Notes: a model not told the origin generated them from the letters alone. DNA of 64,000 nucleotides from Ornithodoros turicata (GCF_037126465.1 NC_088209.1:11788052-11852051), one strand, 5' to 3'; shown: positions 23,580-34,384, counted from the stretch's first letter. Numbers and translations are program-made.

Positions 23580-24492
23580 TATGCAGCGGAAGAAGATGCT
23601 CATCATTCCACGACAGTCGCGCAAAAACATCTTCAACAACAGCTGAGTTGGTAGCCATCAAGCTGGCAATACAGTATACGTAATAGCACAACAGTCACCC
23701 GCCGAATGGGTGGTATACAGAGATTCAAGAGCCGGACTCCAGGCCATGCTTTCGTTCTCGGAAAATGGCTGTATGACACCAACCCTTCGCCAAATACTCC
23801 ATGAATACAACTAATGTAGAGTCGCCGGACACGAAGTAACCTGTAGTGGATTCCTGGACATCTGGGTAAATGAGGGAATCAAGCTGCAGACGAACTAGCG
23901 GACATAGCACACCTATCTTCAACACTACATCCGGTGATATACTCAAAGTCAGATGTTACATCTTCATTAAGGTCATTGTCGCAGGAAATGTGCCGACGGC
24001 GATGGGTATAATTATAAAGTGATTCGTCGCTGCTACAGCGCGTAGATCCGGAGCTGAAGTTGTGTGCGCTCTGTTCAGGCGTTTTTACATCGGTGTCGAT
24101 TGCATGTGCCCTATGACCGTCATTTTCTTCATAAGGTTGGAAGAGCGGACTCATCGAATTGTTCGGTTTGTACAGCGATGAAGGGTAGTGAGCATATTAT
24201 AATGCACTGCACTAGGTATGCATCACAAAGAGCTGCATTGAAAGCTACACTTGATCGACTAGACAGTGGGGTCTTCGATATAGTGAAGGCATTGGGACTT
24301 TGGGCACCAAACGCTGGGGACGCTGCATTGGCGGTACCTGTGAAATTTGTTCAGAACTGGGGGGGGGGATTTATTGGCAGAAAAAATACGAAAAAAAGAA
24401 AGGGCAAAGGTCAACCATGCAGCACACCGGCTTGCTATTCCCTAAAAAAAAGAAGAGAAAGGAAAAATATAAACAATAGAAAAGGGAAATAA
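23580..24492 (+). pseudogene. Non-LTR retrotransposon ORF2: RNase H and C-terminal knuckle, with 3' tail
   Basis: Decayed plus-strand LINE. In shifting frames one sees RNase H pieces (TTAELVAIKLAIQY near 23640; EWVVYRDSRAGLQA near 23710, the conserved TDS now RDS; GHEVT near 23830; a NEG..ADELAD-like string near 23870-23900). A 142-codon frame (24064-24492) then carries the post-RNase H segment HFLHKVGRADSSNC and the knuckle C..C..SEHIIMHCTRY. I- or Jockey-like LINEs end this way. After about 24355 come a G-run and an A-rich tail with CACCGGCTTGCTATTCC, a tail found alone at several other sites here. Upstream RT is missing. The element sits tail-on against an antisense LINE (24493-24547). Confidence 0.7.
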
Positions 24493-24547
24493 CAAAAAGA
24501 TAAACGTCTTCTACGGCGCAGCAGGGGCAAGTGGGAGATGAGACGCG
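24493..24547 (-). pseudogene. Antisense LINE fragment, left of gypsy insertion
   Basis: The minus-strand frame reads VSSPTCPCCAVEDV, which continues FKMGR at the right flank of the gypsy element (30168 onward). Together they match the usual LINE string 'GRxxSPxCxxCxxxEDxxH'. It is the separated distal part of the LINE at 30168-31030. Confidence 0.75.
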
Positions 24548-24715
24548 TGTAGTGATAAGATATCACTTGTTGTGTCTTGAACATGTTATCGGTAGGTGTT
24601 GCCGCCCTTCGATTGGTTGTCTGTTTGAGACAACAGCATCAAAGGCTGTGCTAGGGGAAATAAAGGTTCTTCTTTGTTTGTTGCTTAAACGGCCTGGGTC
24701 TCGTTACACTCGACA
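24548..24715 (+). repeat. gypsy 5' LTR
   Basis: Starts TGTAGTGATAAG and ends CTCGACA. Contains AATAAAGG near the 3' side, a likely polyadenylation signal. Immediately followed by a primer-binding-site-like TGGTGTCAGAAGTGGGG (24716-24732). Confidence 0.9.
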
Positions 24716-24776
24716 TGGTGTCAGAAGTGGGGTCCGACATGGATAAGTCCAAGAAGAGCGTGCCCGTCGGGAAGTG

Positions 24777-25620
24777 ATGGAACGAAAACTTGAAGCACCT
24801 AGTCCTACAGCAATGCAGTTTGGCGGGTTGAGACAACCGGACCACTTCAACTTTGACAAAACATAGGAGTGGACGTCATGGGCGCAGGAGTATGATGACT
24901 ACCGCTTCGCGTCGGGACTAAATGAGAGGAGCGAAGGCCCAATTAAGTAAGGACATTGCTGTACACGATGGGACGCCAGGCCAGGCTAATTTTCAATACG
25001 TTCGGACTCACGGAAGCAGAAGCAAAAAAAATTATGCGGTCGTTAGAAGCAAGTTTGATACCCATTTCATTCAAACCGCTAACGTGCTGTATGAGACTGC
25101 GTGCTTCAACAGAAGAAGACAAGAAGATGGGGAGACCGTTGACCAATACGTTACGGCCCTTCACACCTTAGCTGAAAGATGTGACTTCGGAGAGTTGAAA
25201 GACCGTATGATACCAGATAGATTCATCCTTGGGCTACGGGACGTTTCGTTATCAGAGAGCCTTCACATGGATTCGATTCTCACAATAAAAACTGCGTTGG
25301 CGAAAGCGAGATTTAAGGAAACTGTGCATCGGCAACAGCAGCAGCTTCAGGGGTCAGGAGGCCAGCAGCAATGGAGTGCTACCGGAACGGAAGAAATCGA
25401 CGTGGATACCGTCAGCCGCAGATCACATCAACGAAAGAAACATCCGTCAGGGTCAAGAAATCTGCCACAACCAAGCCAAATGAAGAGGTCTTCGGGGCTG
25501 GAAAGAGAACATTGCCGATACTGTGGACGGATCCGCGGCATTTGTGCCCTGCAAGGTCAGCGAAGTGCTTCGTATGCAAAAGGTACGGACACTTTAAGGT
25601 AATGTGCAACAAAAACGCCA
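24777..25620 (+). pseudogene. gypsy Gag with CCHC knuckle, frameshifted
   Basis: The frame opens with MERKLEAPSPTAMQFGG at 24777 and meets a stop near 24865. It continues through WAQEYDDYRFASGL, then GLTEAEAKKI in another frame (about 25010), then FDTHFIQ..NVLYETACFN (25055-25120) and AERCDFGELKD..IPDRFILGL (25170-25240), the usual Gag core order in this group. Near 25566-25607 a third frame holds the knuckle CFVCKRYGHFKVMC (C-x2-C-x4-H-x4-C). An earlier CRYCGR at about 25513 may be a first, incomplete knuckle. At least one stop and two frame changes break it. Gag coats the RNA genome; this copy is non-functional. Confidence 0.8.
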
Positions 25621-25649
25621 CAACAAACAGTAAGCAAGTGTCTAGTTTG

Positions 25650-25797
25650 CATGAAAGCAGAGACAGTTTCTTTGTTGGTAAAGTAACTGACTTAGGCCCT
25701 CTCGACAAAAGAGCAAGGTTTGTCGATGTGCAGATAAACGGGGCGAAGTTATCAGCCAAGATTGATTCAGGCGTTGAGGTATCTGTGGTACCGTAAA
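25650..25797 (+). pseudogene. gypsy aspartic protease relic
   Basis: The frame that leaves the CCHC knuckle reads KIDSGVEVSVVP near 25760-25796. This is the active-site region of retroviral-type aspartic proteases (canonical D-T/S-G-A), here DSGV, so the alanine is replaced. A TAA follows at once. Weaker homology continues to about 25930 (PKNFEACSKILTGP; GKFTANVEWKDKF), where the solo-LTR-like insert begins. Confidence 0.65.
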
Positions 25798-25948
25798 GTT
25801 TCAAAGGCGTGCCAAAGAACTTCGAAGCTTGTTCGAAAATCTTAACGGGCCCAAGCGAGAAGCCTCTGAATGTTATCGGGAAGTTCACTGCAAATGTAGA
25901 GTGGAAAGATAAATTCAGTCGACAAGTAGTGTACGTAGTATACACCCG

Positions 25949-26182
25949 TAGTATACACGTAGTTTCGGGGGGGCGTTTACCTGGTGCCTTGTTTGCGTGA
26001 TATCTTTTTGATAACTTTGTGATAATTTGTGATTACAGCATGACGGCCTTGGCTGCCACTAGGGGTCGGGTGTGCAGTTGGTGTATTTAAGATGTGTCCC
26101 TGCCATTAAAGTTGTTTGTCAGTCAGTGCTTCGTCTGTGTTGTCTCTTTGTGTCCCCTGCACCGGGGTTTTATCGCTTTTAG
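25949..26182 (+). mobile_element. Solo-LTR-like insertion inside gypsy
   Basis: An 11-bp direct repeat GTATACACCCG lies at 25938-25948 and 26183-26193; removing one copy and the sequence between restores continuity of pol. The insert has a TATA-like GTGTATTTAAG at about 26080 and a downstream ATTAAAG, then a GT-rich tail, as in an LTR. The ends are not clean TG..CA and 11 bp is long for a target duplication, so the exact element limits are uncertain. Confidence 0.5.
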
Positions 26183-26989
26183 GTATACACCCGCTCCGCT
26201 TTGCATTGCTTGGACTACTCGCCATTGAAGCGTTGAATATTGTGAAATTCATGGACAGTGTGTCATTAACGAAGTCATCAGTCGCGCAAACCTTTCCCGA
26301 ACTGTTCACGGGGCTAGGAAGAATAGGGGGCAACTACAAGATCCGTCTCAAGCCTGATGCAGCTCTGTTTGCCTGAGAGTTGCGATTCCTCTGCGGGACG
26401 GTGTCAAAAGATACTTTGATAAAATGGAGAGTGAAAGGATCATTCGCCGTGTGGATCAACCGACGGAGTGGTGCGCAGGAATAGTGCCGGTTTTGAAGCC
26501 GTCAGGAGAAGTACGAATTTGCGTTGATCTCACAAAACTGAATGACAGCGTTCTGCGTGAAAAGTATATTCTACCGTCGGTGTATGAAACGCTTCTGGGA
26601 AACGCTAGAATATTTTCCCGACTAGATGCTAACTCGGGCTTCTACCAGATTCGACTCTCCCCAGAGCGCGAAGAGTTGGCCACATTTAGAACACCATTCG
26701 GACGTTATTGTTTCACTCGGTTGCCTTTTGGCATTTCGTCCATTCCAGAGTTTTTTTCACAAGAGGATGTCCGAAATCTTAGACGGCCTGCGAGGCGTGG
26801 TCAACTTAATTGATGACATTCTGGTGTATGGAAGAAATCGGGCTGAGCACGACACAAATCTCAGGAACACCCTTCAACGTCTAGTAAGCCGAGGCGTCAC
26901 GCTAAACAAAGACAAGTGCGCTTTCGGAGTTGAAGAGATAACGTTTTTAGGATGCTATCAACAAGCACGGCATCAGGCCAGACCCGTCC
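26183..26989 (+). pseudogene. gypsy reverse transcriptase, frameshifted
   Basis: Order: FPELFTGLGRIGGNYKIRLK (about 26297-26356), frameshift, MESERIIRRVDQPTEWCAG..PVLKPSGEVRICVDLTKLN (26424-26541), YETLLGNARIFSRLDANSGFYQI (26584-26652; the RLDA motif holds the first catalytic Asp), FRTPFGRYCFTRLPFGI (26692-26742), frameshift, then NLIDDILVYG (about 26806-26832). The catalytic YxDD box is LIDD here, the tyrosine being replaced. KCAFGVEEITFLGC follows, and INKHGIRPDP in a further frame up to the insert at 26990. This is the standard Ty3/gypsy RT layout. At least three frame changes inactivate it. Confidence 0.85.
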
Positions 26990-27606
26990 TTTCTTTTTTT
27001 CTTAAAGGTACTGTAAAGCAGTAGATAAGCAGGATATGCTGGCGACGTGGCTTGAGACTTTGTTACTTGTAAATCCCATATGCGGAACCATACGACCGAC
27101 AACGCTCTCTAAATGTTTTTAATTTATCATGAAAAATCCGGCGTAGTGCAGCGGCGCGACGCCTGGTGTCGAACAACCCCCTGTGCAGCGGGCAACACTG
27201 TCGAATATGTATTATGCATGCAGCACTATTTTGTCGCGTTTTGTTCTTTTGGTGGCTATATTATTTCGTATCATATTTCCATAGGAGTGCAGAGACCCCT
27301 GTTTAGTGTGTTTTTTGCGAAATAAAATCAAAAAGAAACAGCGCTGTTCGGCTGTCGGGCCCAGTGTTATACGCATGCAACGTGGTTGCCGCCGTACGCG
27401 GCTGAGAGTACGGATCCCTTCCGATTACCTAATACAGTGTTGCCCATAATCTTTAATTGTAATTTTCTAATTAACTGCACCACCGATTGGAATGAAATTT
27501 GCGCCATTTTTGTACTGATGGCTTGGACTATCGAATAGCCACGCTAAATAAAATTCGGCTTCTGCTGCTTTACAGTACCTTTAATAAACATACCCCCCCC
27601 CCCCCC
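26990..27606 (-). mobile_element. Antisense retroposon tail inserted in gypsy and split by a MITE
   Basis: Read on the minus strand, a G-run, TATGTTTATTAA, then (after removing 27006-27580) GAAAAAAAGAAAGGA. That matches the tail seen at 24361, 40674 and 60019. So a very short retroposon end landed in pol antisense, and a TTAA-target MITE later landed in it. Confidence 0.65.
27006..27580. mobile_element. 575-bp MITE with TTAA target
   Basis: Terminal repeats AGGTACTGTAAAGCAG and CTGCTTTACAGTACCT, flanked by TTAA at 27002-27005 and 27581-27584. TTAA duplication is typical of piggyBac and Kolobok groups; the ends do not settle which. The interior has no supported frame. Related ends occur at 38940-39555. 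Confidence 0.88.
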
Positions 27607-28305
27607 GTGTAAAGTGGACGCCATCCAAAACCTCGAAGCCCCGCGTGATGCGGCAGGAGTTCGACGGGCCCTGGGAATGATTAACCACCTGTCTAGATTC
27701 CTACCGAATCTCTCCCAGAAAACTGAACTACTGCGGTCGCTTCTGAAGGAAAACGTTGAATGGACTTTGGGGACGTCCCAAGAAGCATGTTGGCATGACA
27801 TAAAGGAAATGCTCTGTTCCGAGAATTGTGTGGCACTATACCATTCGAAACTCGAAACAATTATTTCAAAGGATGCTTCTAACTGCGGACTATAGGAGCA
27901 GTCCTTTCGCAAGTACAAAGCAACGGGGAATGCAGACCAGTGGCATTCGCGTCCAGGCCATTAACAGAAACTGAAACTCGTTACGCTCAAGTGGAAAAAG
28001 AAGCGTTGGGTGTGACCTGGGGCGCAGAAAGGTTTCAAAATTATTTACGTGGTTGAACGGCGACATTTGAAACGGACCACCAGCCACTCGTCACTCTACC
28101 GGGATAGGCTGCCACCTCGTACTCAGCGTTTCAGGATGCGGCTGATGCGGTTTAGCTACACGATGAAGTACGTTCCTGGAAAGATGCTTGTCATACCGGA
28201 CGCATTATCACGAGAGCCACTGTCTGAGATATTATCACAAGCTGATTGCGCGTCAGAAGACACGCTCACCGCCGATGAAGTGCGTGCGCATGCCCAAGGC
28301 ACACT
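27607..28305 (+). pseudogene. gypsy RT connection and RNase H
   Basis: The open frame 27614-27895 reads KVDAIQNLEAP, RRALGMINHLSRFLPNLSQK (the RT thumb) and ISKDASNCGL, the start of the gypsy RNase H (canonical TDAS; here KDAS). After a shift, PVAFASRPLT, TRYAQVEKEALGVTWGAERF (E and active-site neighbourhood) and DHQPLVTL follow around 27940-28100. Then YTMKYVPGKMLVIPDALSR near 28160-28215 marks the end of RNase H. The order is exactly that of Ty3/gypsy pol. A stop at 27895 and shifts near 27900, 28050 and 28100 break it. It is cut by a foldback at 28306. Confidence 0.82.
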
Positions 28306-28460
28306 CCCCAAGCAGCACAATGTACTGAAAGTCGAGTGCAATAGGGGTGGACGGTATGTGTCTTATCAATGTTCTTTAGTTTCATCAGTCTGTTCAAGGC
28401 CTTCCACCTACCCGTCCACCCCTATTGCACTCGACTTTCAGTACATTGTGCTGCTTGGGG
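28306..28460. mobile_element. 155-bp foldback insert in gypsy
   Basis: Arms of about 48 bp: CCCCAAGCAGCACAATGTAC at the left, its complement at the right, with a loop of about 58 bp. It falls between the RNase H end and the integrase zinc domain of gypsy pol. Target duplication unclear because the ends are C/G runs. Confidence 0.75.
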
Positions 28461-29800
28461 GGTGTCTTTGACACGGTCAGCGAACTGGATAAAGTGCAGA
28501 GAAGCTCAAGAAAGGGATGCGGTGTGCCGCATTCTCCGTTCATTTTGTCAAACCGCATGGCCAAGAAAGAGCGCAGTTCCTCCATGTGTAATGCATATTG
28601 GCAAGAGCGAGGCTGTATTGTTTGTCAAGACGGGCTGCTTTTAAAAGCATGCAGACTGCTCATTCCGGAAGAATTACGACCCAGGGTACTGCAGAGCCTG
28701 CATGATAGTCATCAGGGCATTTGAAGATCTCGTGCGAGGGCAAAGGAGACAGTATGGTGGCCTGGGCTAACCTCTCAGCTGGCTGAACTAGTGGCGAAGT
28801 CTGAACAGTGCGCAAAGTACAGAGAACCCAGAACAGACCCAATGATTGCGACAAGGACGCCAGAACTGCCGTGGCAAATGGTCGGGATGGGCGTTTTTCA
28901 CTTCAAGCAACATGACTACTTGCTCATTGTGGATTACAGATCCCGATATCCAGAAACTGCGATACTGCCTAACTTGGGAGCAGCAGCTGTAATTCAATGC
29001 GTCAAGAGTTGCTTCGGACGGCACGGAATTCCGGAAACAGTGATGTCTGACAACGGAACTCAATTCTCTTCGGAGGATTTTCAAGACTTTGCCCGTTCTT
29101 ACGGGTTTCGACACATTACCAGTAGTCCGAGGTACCCGCAAGCAAATGGAGAGGCGGAAAGAATGGTTAAAACCGTCGAGGGACTGCTCGAAAAGTCAGA
29201 TGACCCGTATTTAGCATTGTTAGCATACAGAAGTACTCCAGGGCCTACTGGAAAGAGTCCTGCCGAACTGCTAGTGGGCCGTCCACTTCGCACTCGCATA
29301 CCAGTCGTCCGCGAGAAGTTTATCCCCGTCAACACCAGCCAAACAGAGATTACACTGAAAGACACAGCGGTCAGGCAAAAGCAACGTTTTTACTTAAACA
29401 AGCGCCACAGGGCGAAGCAATTGCCAGAGCTGTCAATCGGAGATCGAGTATGGTTAATGGATGCCAAGAAGGAAGGTATCGTCATGAGGAAAGCATTCTC
29501 ACCCAGATCCTACATAGTCAAAACTGATACCGGTTATCTTAGGCGCAACCGTAGATTCCTTGTCAAGCTACAGGTGACTTCAACTAACTAATAAGATATA
29601 CCCGTTCATATGAACTCTGCACAGAACGAAAAACCAGGTGCTGCGGCTACTTCCCAAGACATCGCTTCAAGTTCCGACGAGACAGTGTTACCGCAGAGTG
29701 TGTCACCGCAAAGGTCAGATGGGGACAGAAGCTCAGGGTATGTACACGAGATACGGCCGGAAAGTAATCAGACCTAAGCGTTTCGGTATCGACGAGTGAT
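28461..29800 (+). pseudogene. gypsy integrase
   Basis: The H2C2 zinc-binding domain spans about 28640-28825 (LHDSHQGI, RARAKETVWWPGL, EQCAKYREP; a stop lies after HQGI and the first Cys of the CxxC pair is Ser). The open frame 28791-29591 carries the catalytic core: LLIVDYRSRYPE (first D), ETVMSDNGTQFSSEDF (second D) and PQANGEAERMVKTVEG (E), so the DDE triad is intact. YLALLAYRSTPG and SPAELLVGRPLRTRIP follow, and a C-terminal IGDRVWLMD. After its stop, TRYGRKVIRPKRFGIDE (29743-29793) in another frame is the usual basic tail. The core frame is the best preserved part of the element. In the family it joins retrotransposon cDNA to the chromosome. Confidence 0.9.
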
Positions 29801-29994
29801 TTATGGTGTTGTTAAATGAGTTATTTTTGTGTCCATCTAGTGTTTATAGTACATGCATAATCTGGTTGTAGTGAGCGAATACTGATGACATGACAAGTAG
29901 TCTGCTTTTGAATTGCTACTTTTGCTTTTGGATCTTGCGCATTTTGATGTCTATTCGAAGTTGTATGAAGTTGTATGTTGCTCCTCCTGGAAGA

Positions 29995-30162
29995 TTCAGT
30001 GATAAGATATCACTTGTTGTGTCTTGAACATGTTATCGGTAGGTGTTGCCGCCCTTCGATTGGTTGTCAGTTTGAGACAAGAGCATAAAAGGCTGTGCTA
30101 CGGGAAATAAAGGTTCTTCTTTGTTTGTTGCTTAAACGGTCGGGGCCTCGTTACACTCGACA
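29995..30162 (+). repeat. gypsy 3' LTR
   Basis: Same 168-bp unit as 24548-24715. The first bases are TTCAG instead of TGTAG, so the terminal TG is mutated. No strong polypurine tract precedes it. Confidence 0.9.
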
Positions 30163-30167
30163 ACACG

Positions 30168-31030
30168 GCCCATTTTGAACAGGAGTGAACGGGTGAGGGA
30201 GACGTTCAGCCGAAGACGATGTCTAAGGAACTCCTCCTCGCGGGTACAGCGGCAGCCGATGACAAACTACAGTGAGGGGTCGATGGACTGCAGGAACGCA
30301 TTTGGTCGGATAGCGTCTACAACAAACTGGCGGGCGCCGTCGCCGGAGAGACGCCATATAAGCAGGCGATACGCAGACACCGGGAGCGGCATAGTAGGGG
30401 CACCGGCGTGGCCGCATCAAGCGCGGCGCGTCTCGCAGCCGCGTCAGCACAGGTGTTTCCGTGTAGCCCTGTATGCCCGGGTACCCACTGAAGGCAGATA
30501 CGGTGGCCGACCGAGGAGAGTTGGGCGTGCTCTTGAAGTACCATGGTACGCAGATCACTCATGACGCTCGGGTGGTATGCTGACATGAGCGCCAAAGACG
30601 CCTTGCTGTCTGTGAGGACGATCCACGCATCAGGCACAGATTCAGCGATGTGCCGCAGAGCGGCAAGCAGTCCGAGCAGCTCCGCATCCGTGGAAGACAC
30701 TGTATAGGGAAGTCGGAGGGCGAGGTCACGGTTTTCCTGCGAGACGTAGTAGGCCGCTGCTGATGACTCATTTGCTACCGATCCATCAGTATAAATGGCG
30801 CGCCTCAGCGGATAGGCCGAATTGAGATGCTCGAGCGCGACCTGGAGGGCTACTGTCACAGGAACATCGTTCTTCCTCAGGAGGCCGGGGATACTGGTAC
30901 TGGCCTCGGGTCTTGCAAGCGTCCACATCGCAGGGGCGTGCGAGGGTAGGGAGCACTGTGCAGGGACGGACCCTTTGAGGCGAACGAGAGCACGACCGAG
31001 AGACAGAACTGTGGATACAACCTTCTAGGA
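30168..31030 (-). pseudogene. LINE ORF2 C-terminal RNase H domain
   Basis: The minus-strand frame 30928-30317 (203 codons, open further upstream to about 31030) is a recognisable RNase H: RRAIYTDGSV (first D), STDAELLGLLAALRHI (E), AWIVLTDSKASLALM (D) and LQWVPGHTGLHGNTCADAAA (final D). All four acidic positions are present. After a shift near 30330 come EEEFLRHRLRLNVSLTRSLL and FKMGR at about 30175, the segment that precedes the C-terminal knuckle. That knuckle lies on the far side of the gypsy insertion (24493-24547). RNase H after RT is typical of I/Jockey/R1-type LINEs. RT is absent; the 5' end is truncated near 31030. Confidence 0.87.
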
Positions 31031-31035
31031 TTATC

Positions 31036-31145
31036 TGTGTATGATGGGGGGTTGCAATAATTGTGAATAGTGGTCTTCTAGTGAACATGTGAATAGTGAA
31101 TAGGGAGCTATACTCGCCATTAGTGAATAGCGAATAGCCAACTTG
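31036..31145. repeat. GTGAATAG-rich repeat, probable transposon end
   Basis: Repeated 'gtgaatagtgaatag' and 'agtgaatagcgaatag' units. Similar to the 'attcactattcacta' block near 23094. No ends defined. Confidence 0.4.
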
Positions 31146-31354
31146 CGAGTAGAGCCGCTGAGAAGTATTTTTGGGGGTGGGGGGTTGGGGGTGAGAATTT
31201 GTGTTAGGAGTAGCGGAACACGTCGGGAGCCGCGTTCAACTTCGCCTGTTTTTTTTTTCTTACACACAAACAAACAAGATGCTCATCATGAAATCGTACG
31301 CACTCATGAGACTCCAATGCCACTCATTCCAGTGCGGAGTGTATCACGTGACCT

Positions 31355-31632
31355 TACGATTGGTGTGAGCGGCACCAGAAGCTCAAGTTGTATTGACTGG
31401 GAGGTATCCGGGTTCGAATCCTGGTGCCGGCTGTGCTGTCTGGGGTTTTTCCTGGGTTTTCCTCGGGCGCTTTCAGACATATGTCGACACAGTTCCCCTA
31501 GAAGTCGACCCAGGACGCACATTACCCAGGACGTTAGTCATGACGTTGTCCACCGCTGTGAGGCCGATAACGGCAAGCCCAATCACCTGCACCACCACCA
31601 CCACCACCACCACCACCACCACCACCACCATA
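31355..31632 (+). repeat. tRNA-derived SINE with (CAC)n tail
   Basis: B-box GGGTTCGAATCCTGGTGCC at about 31410, then GGCTGTGCTGTCTGGGG, CACAGTTCCCCTAGAAGTCG and CAGGACGCACATTACCC, ending in a run of about 13 CAC units (31590-31631). The A-box side is diverged. Confidence 0.78.
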
Positions 31633-31659
31633 GCACAAACAATGTGGCTACGGGAGCAG

Positions 31660-32340
31660 CAGGGAATTTATTTATTTATTTGTTTATTTTACCCGAGGGC
31701 CCCTACAGGCACCACATTGGGGTGAAAAAAAAAAAACACTTGCAATTGCATTACGGTTACAGTGGAACCGTGAACATACAGTGAAAAAAGAGTGAATACA
31801 GCATATAAAATACCAATATAATACAGTGAATATTTCCAATGATGAGAGAAAAAGAAAAGAGCGTTATACAAAAAAGAGTTAGTACACCATAGAACAACAC
31901 GAACATACTTAATACACTTTGCAAATAATCTATAAACAAAAACGAATAAAAATCAGTTTATCATGCGTATGATGGTTCATACATGAGGGGGGGGGGGTAT
32001 TAACAGAAAAAGAAACGGAAAGGTAAAAGGGAAAGGTCAGCGATGCAGCACGCCGGCTTGCTATTACCATTAAAAAAAAAGAAACAGGGGGTTGTGAGTA
32101 GTGTCTATGGGTTCTGGGAGGCCATTCCAAATGACTATAGAGGGACAAAAGAATGACTTCGAGAATGCGTTTGCGTTACAGTGAAGACGCGTGATTTTAC
32201 TAGTATGGTTTAGACCGGGGAATATGATAGCGGCACGAACGATTGGCGGTTGATCTGTGGGAATGGTATGGAAAAATCGGTGAAAGAGGGATAACTTTGA
32301 AATGGTACGACGGTGTGCTAAGGTCGGAGGTTAAACTCAG
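31660..32340 (-). repeat. Retroelement 3' region, antisense, split by a tail copy
   Basis: 31660-31730 is (ATTT)n then CCCGAGGGCCCCTACAGGCA, which looks like a LINE 3' end in antisense. 32095-32340 ('tgggaggccattccaaatga') appears to continue it. Between them, 31989-32090 is a plus-strand G-run plus GGTCAGCGATGCAGCACGCC tail, the same retroposon tail as at 24361-24492. No frame is assignable. Confidence 0.45.
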
Positions 32341-33128
32341 CTCTCAGTGCAGCTATTTCTGCTGATCAGCAGCGCTGCTGCTCCCGCCCAGTGCTATGGG
32401 ACAGCTCATGTCGCTGCTGCTCAGCTGTTCTAATGCTGTTGCTCTCCTCCTGCTGCTGCCCAAGCCGAGGCAATGGGACCCTGACCTTACAACAACAACA
32501 ACAACAAATAAATCATGACTATGGCCTGGGGTGATTCACCTCTTGCACTGCGTATTGCAATTATGTATTTTAGTTTTTTTTTACGCAGAAAACGCTTTGT
32601 GGAGCAGCTTTGTGCATATGGTTCAACATACTCCGTTGCTTTCAATGCCGTCCGCAACGCCGCCTCTGACAGTGGCGCCATCTAGCAGAAGGAACGGAAA
32701 CAAGGGAACGGACGGACGGACGGACTGACGGAAACGGGAACGGACACAAAAGGGGTAGGACGTGACTACTACTACTATACTAGAAGTATGTGCCATAGAA
32801 AATGTTAATGAGCCGCTGAATTGTTCGCAGTAATTTGAAAGGAGTAACCCCACGGACATAAAATTTTAGTTCATAATACGTCGTCCGGTGCATATAGTTG
32901 AGCTCTCGAAAGTCCGTATTGTCGGTTCTGTCGTGGTTAGAAACCCGGAGCTTTATCTTGGGCAACCTTGTATATTACAGCCTTTTGTCCGTACCCTACA
33001 CCTGATCGGTGAAATCAAACGAATTAATTGAAAACGTTAGTGCCCCATGGTCGAAAGTTCCATTCCAGAAAAACTGTGTACTGGGTACCGACTCTTTTAT
33101 TGAACTGTGAGCATTCTTATCTATCATC
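32341..33128. other. Low-complexity DNA with (CAA)n tail and GGAC repeat
   Basis: (CTG)-rich stretch 32360-32460, (ACA)n at 32491-32508 after 'gggaccctgacctt', probably a retroposon tail, and (GGAC)n at about 32706-32725. No gene. Confidence 0.5.
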
Positions 33129-34092
33129 TGGTGCCGTGCAAATATTCGAATTTTTCGAATATCGAAGCGAATACTTATATGTTCGATTTGAATTCCGATC
33201 TGAATACCAATTTCGTTATTCGAATTGCGAATCAAATTGAATGCCTCTTACATACCGAATATATAAGAATAGTTGCCGGATAAAAGGCCACGCAACAACA
33301 AACAATTAATCTACAGCAAAAGCCCCAGCGACACTGTTTAAGTGCACTAGCAGACTTGTTCTATAACTTTCCTTAAGTCAAAACGAAGTAGTGCAGCACT
33401 CTGTTTCGTCTTCGAATACTTCGTCCTCGAACGCACCACCTTCTGAACGCATACTGACAGAGATTTGGCCCTTGTGTATACCGCTAGTCTCTGCTAACGA
33501 TTTCTGTAAGATTGGACTTTATTTGCGCTCCGAATACACTCTTAAAGAAAGGGTGTACTTTAACTCCTGTTTTTGCCACATATATAACACCCTTTTGGAG
33601 AGTACAATTACGCTCAAAAGGGTGTCTCCTCACTCCCTCAATGGAGTATAGCATAACACCTTTCTCCCTACTGGAGAGTAATATTACTCCCCGGCATGGA
33701 GAAGGTGTTATGCCACTCCATGGAGGGAGTGAGGAGACACCCTTTTGAGCGTAATTGTACTCTCCAAAAGGGTGTTATATATGTGGCAAGGAAAGGAGTT
33801 GAAGTACACCCTTTATCTTAAGAGTGTATGTGTGTAAACCGTTCCATTTTGCAACTATTCGCTTCGTATTCGCTTCTGTTCTACACTTGTTCGTTTCGTA
33901 TACGAATATCCAAATCGGCTATTCACTTTGTATTCGATTGCATTGGATTGGAAATGAAAGAAAAATTGGGAGATGTTAGTCCCGATCCAGTCAGGACTGG
34001 CTACTCCAAAACGCGTTTGTGGTTGGCTTTGTTTGTGGGTTTGTGGGTGCGTATTCGCTTCGGTTTTCAAACCACTATTCGCACGTGTCTAC
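33129..34092. mobile_element. Probable hAT element with TATTCGAAT arrays
   Basis: Left part (33132-33240) and right part (33855-34090) hold many ATTCGAA / TATTCG motifs. The ends GGTGCCGTGCAAATATTCG and CACTATTCGCACGTGTCTAC are roughly inverse. A clean 8-bp duplication was not found. It holds the MITE at 33537-33826. Confidence 0.5.
33537..33826. mobile_element. 290-bp palindromic MITE with CACTCTTAA ends
   Basis: Starts CACTCTTAAAGAAAGGGTG and ends TATCTTAAGAGTG, flanked by TA/TA. The arms are near-perfect, pairing around the centre near 33680 (for example GTTATATATGTGGCA in the right arm). It shares only the outer 9-10 bp with family F; the rest is unrelated. Confidence 0.9.
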
Positions 34093-34384
34093 AATGATCC
34101 ACGTTCATCGGCTTCCATGGAGACATCTTTGATCAAAGAAGAAGCATCTGCACTAGATTCAATATAGCATTAGTGCTGTGCAACATAATCTTATCAATGT
34201 TCGACATATGCTAAATGGCATGCTTAACACGTACGTCACCAAAGCTCGTAGTAAGGTGACGGAAAAGACACTGCACGGACGGACAGAGACACAGTCCCAC
34301 TTTCAACCTTAATTGATTAATGAGGAATAGATTTACTCGTAAGGTGCGTCAGCCAATTTGTGTGGCGACATGCTGTACGTGCCG

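Larger units (their letters stand above)
24548..30162 (+). mobile_element. Ty3/gypsy LTR retrotransposon, complete outline, degenerate
   Basis: Two LTRs of about 168 bp bracket gag, protease, RT, RNase H and integrase in Ty3/gypsy order. The flanks are ACGCG (24543-24547) and ACACG (30163-30167), a 5-bp target duplication with one change. The element interrupts an antisense LINE. It carries multiple frameshifts, stops and three secondary insertions (25949-26182, 26990-27606 and 28306-28460), so it cannot move by itself. The LTRs differ at about nine positions by eye. Confidence 0.93.

Noticed and set aside
31143..31784. 213-codon plus-strand frame with a long His run
   Set aside because: It crosses a SINE and its (CAC)n tail; composition is that of repeats, and no family is seen.
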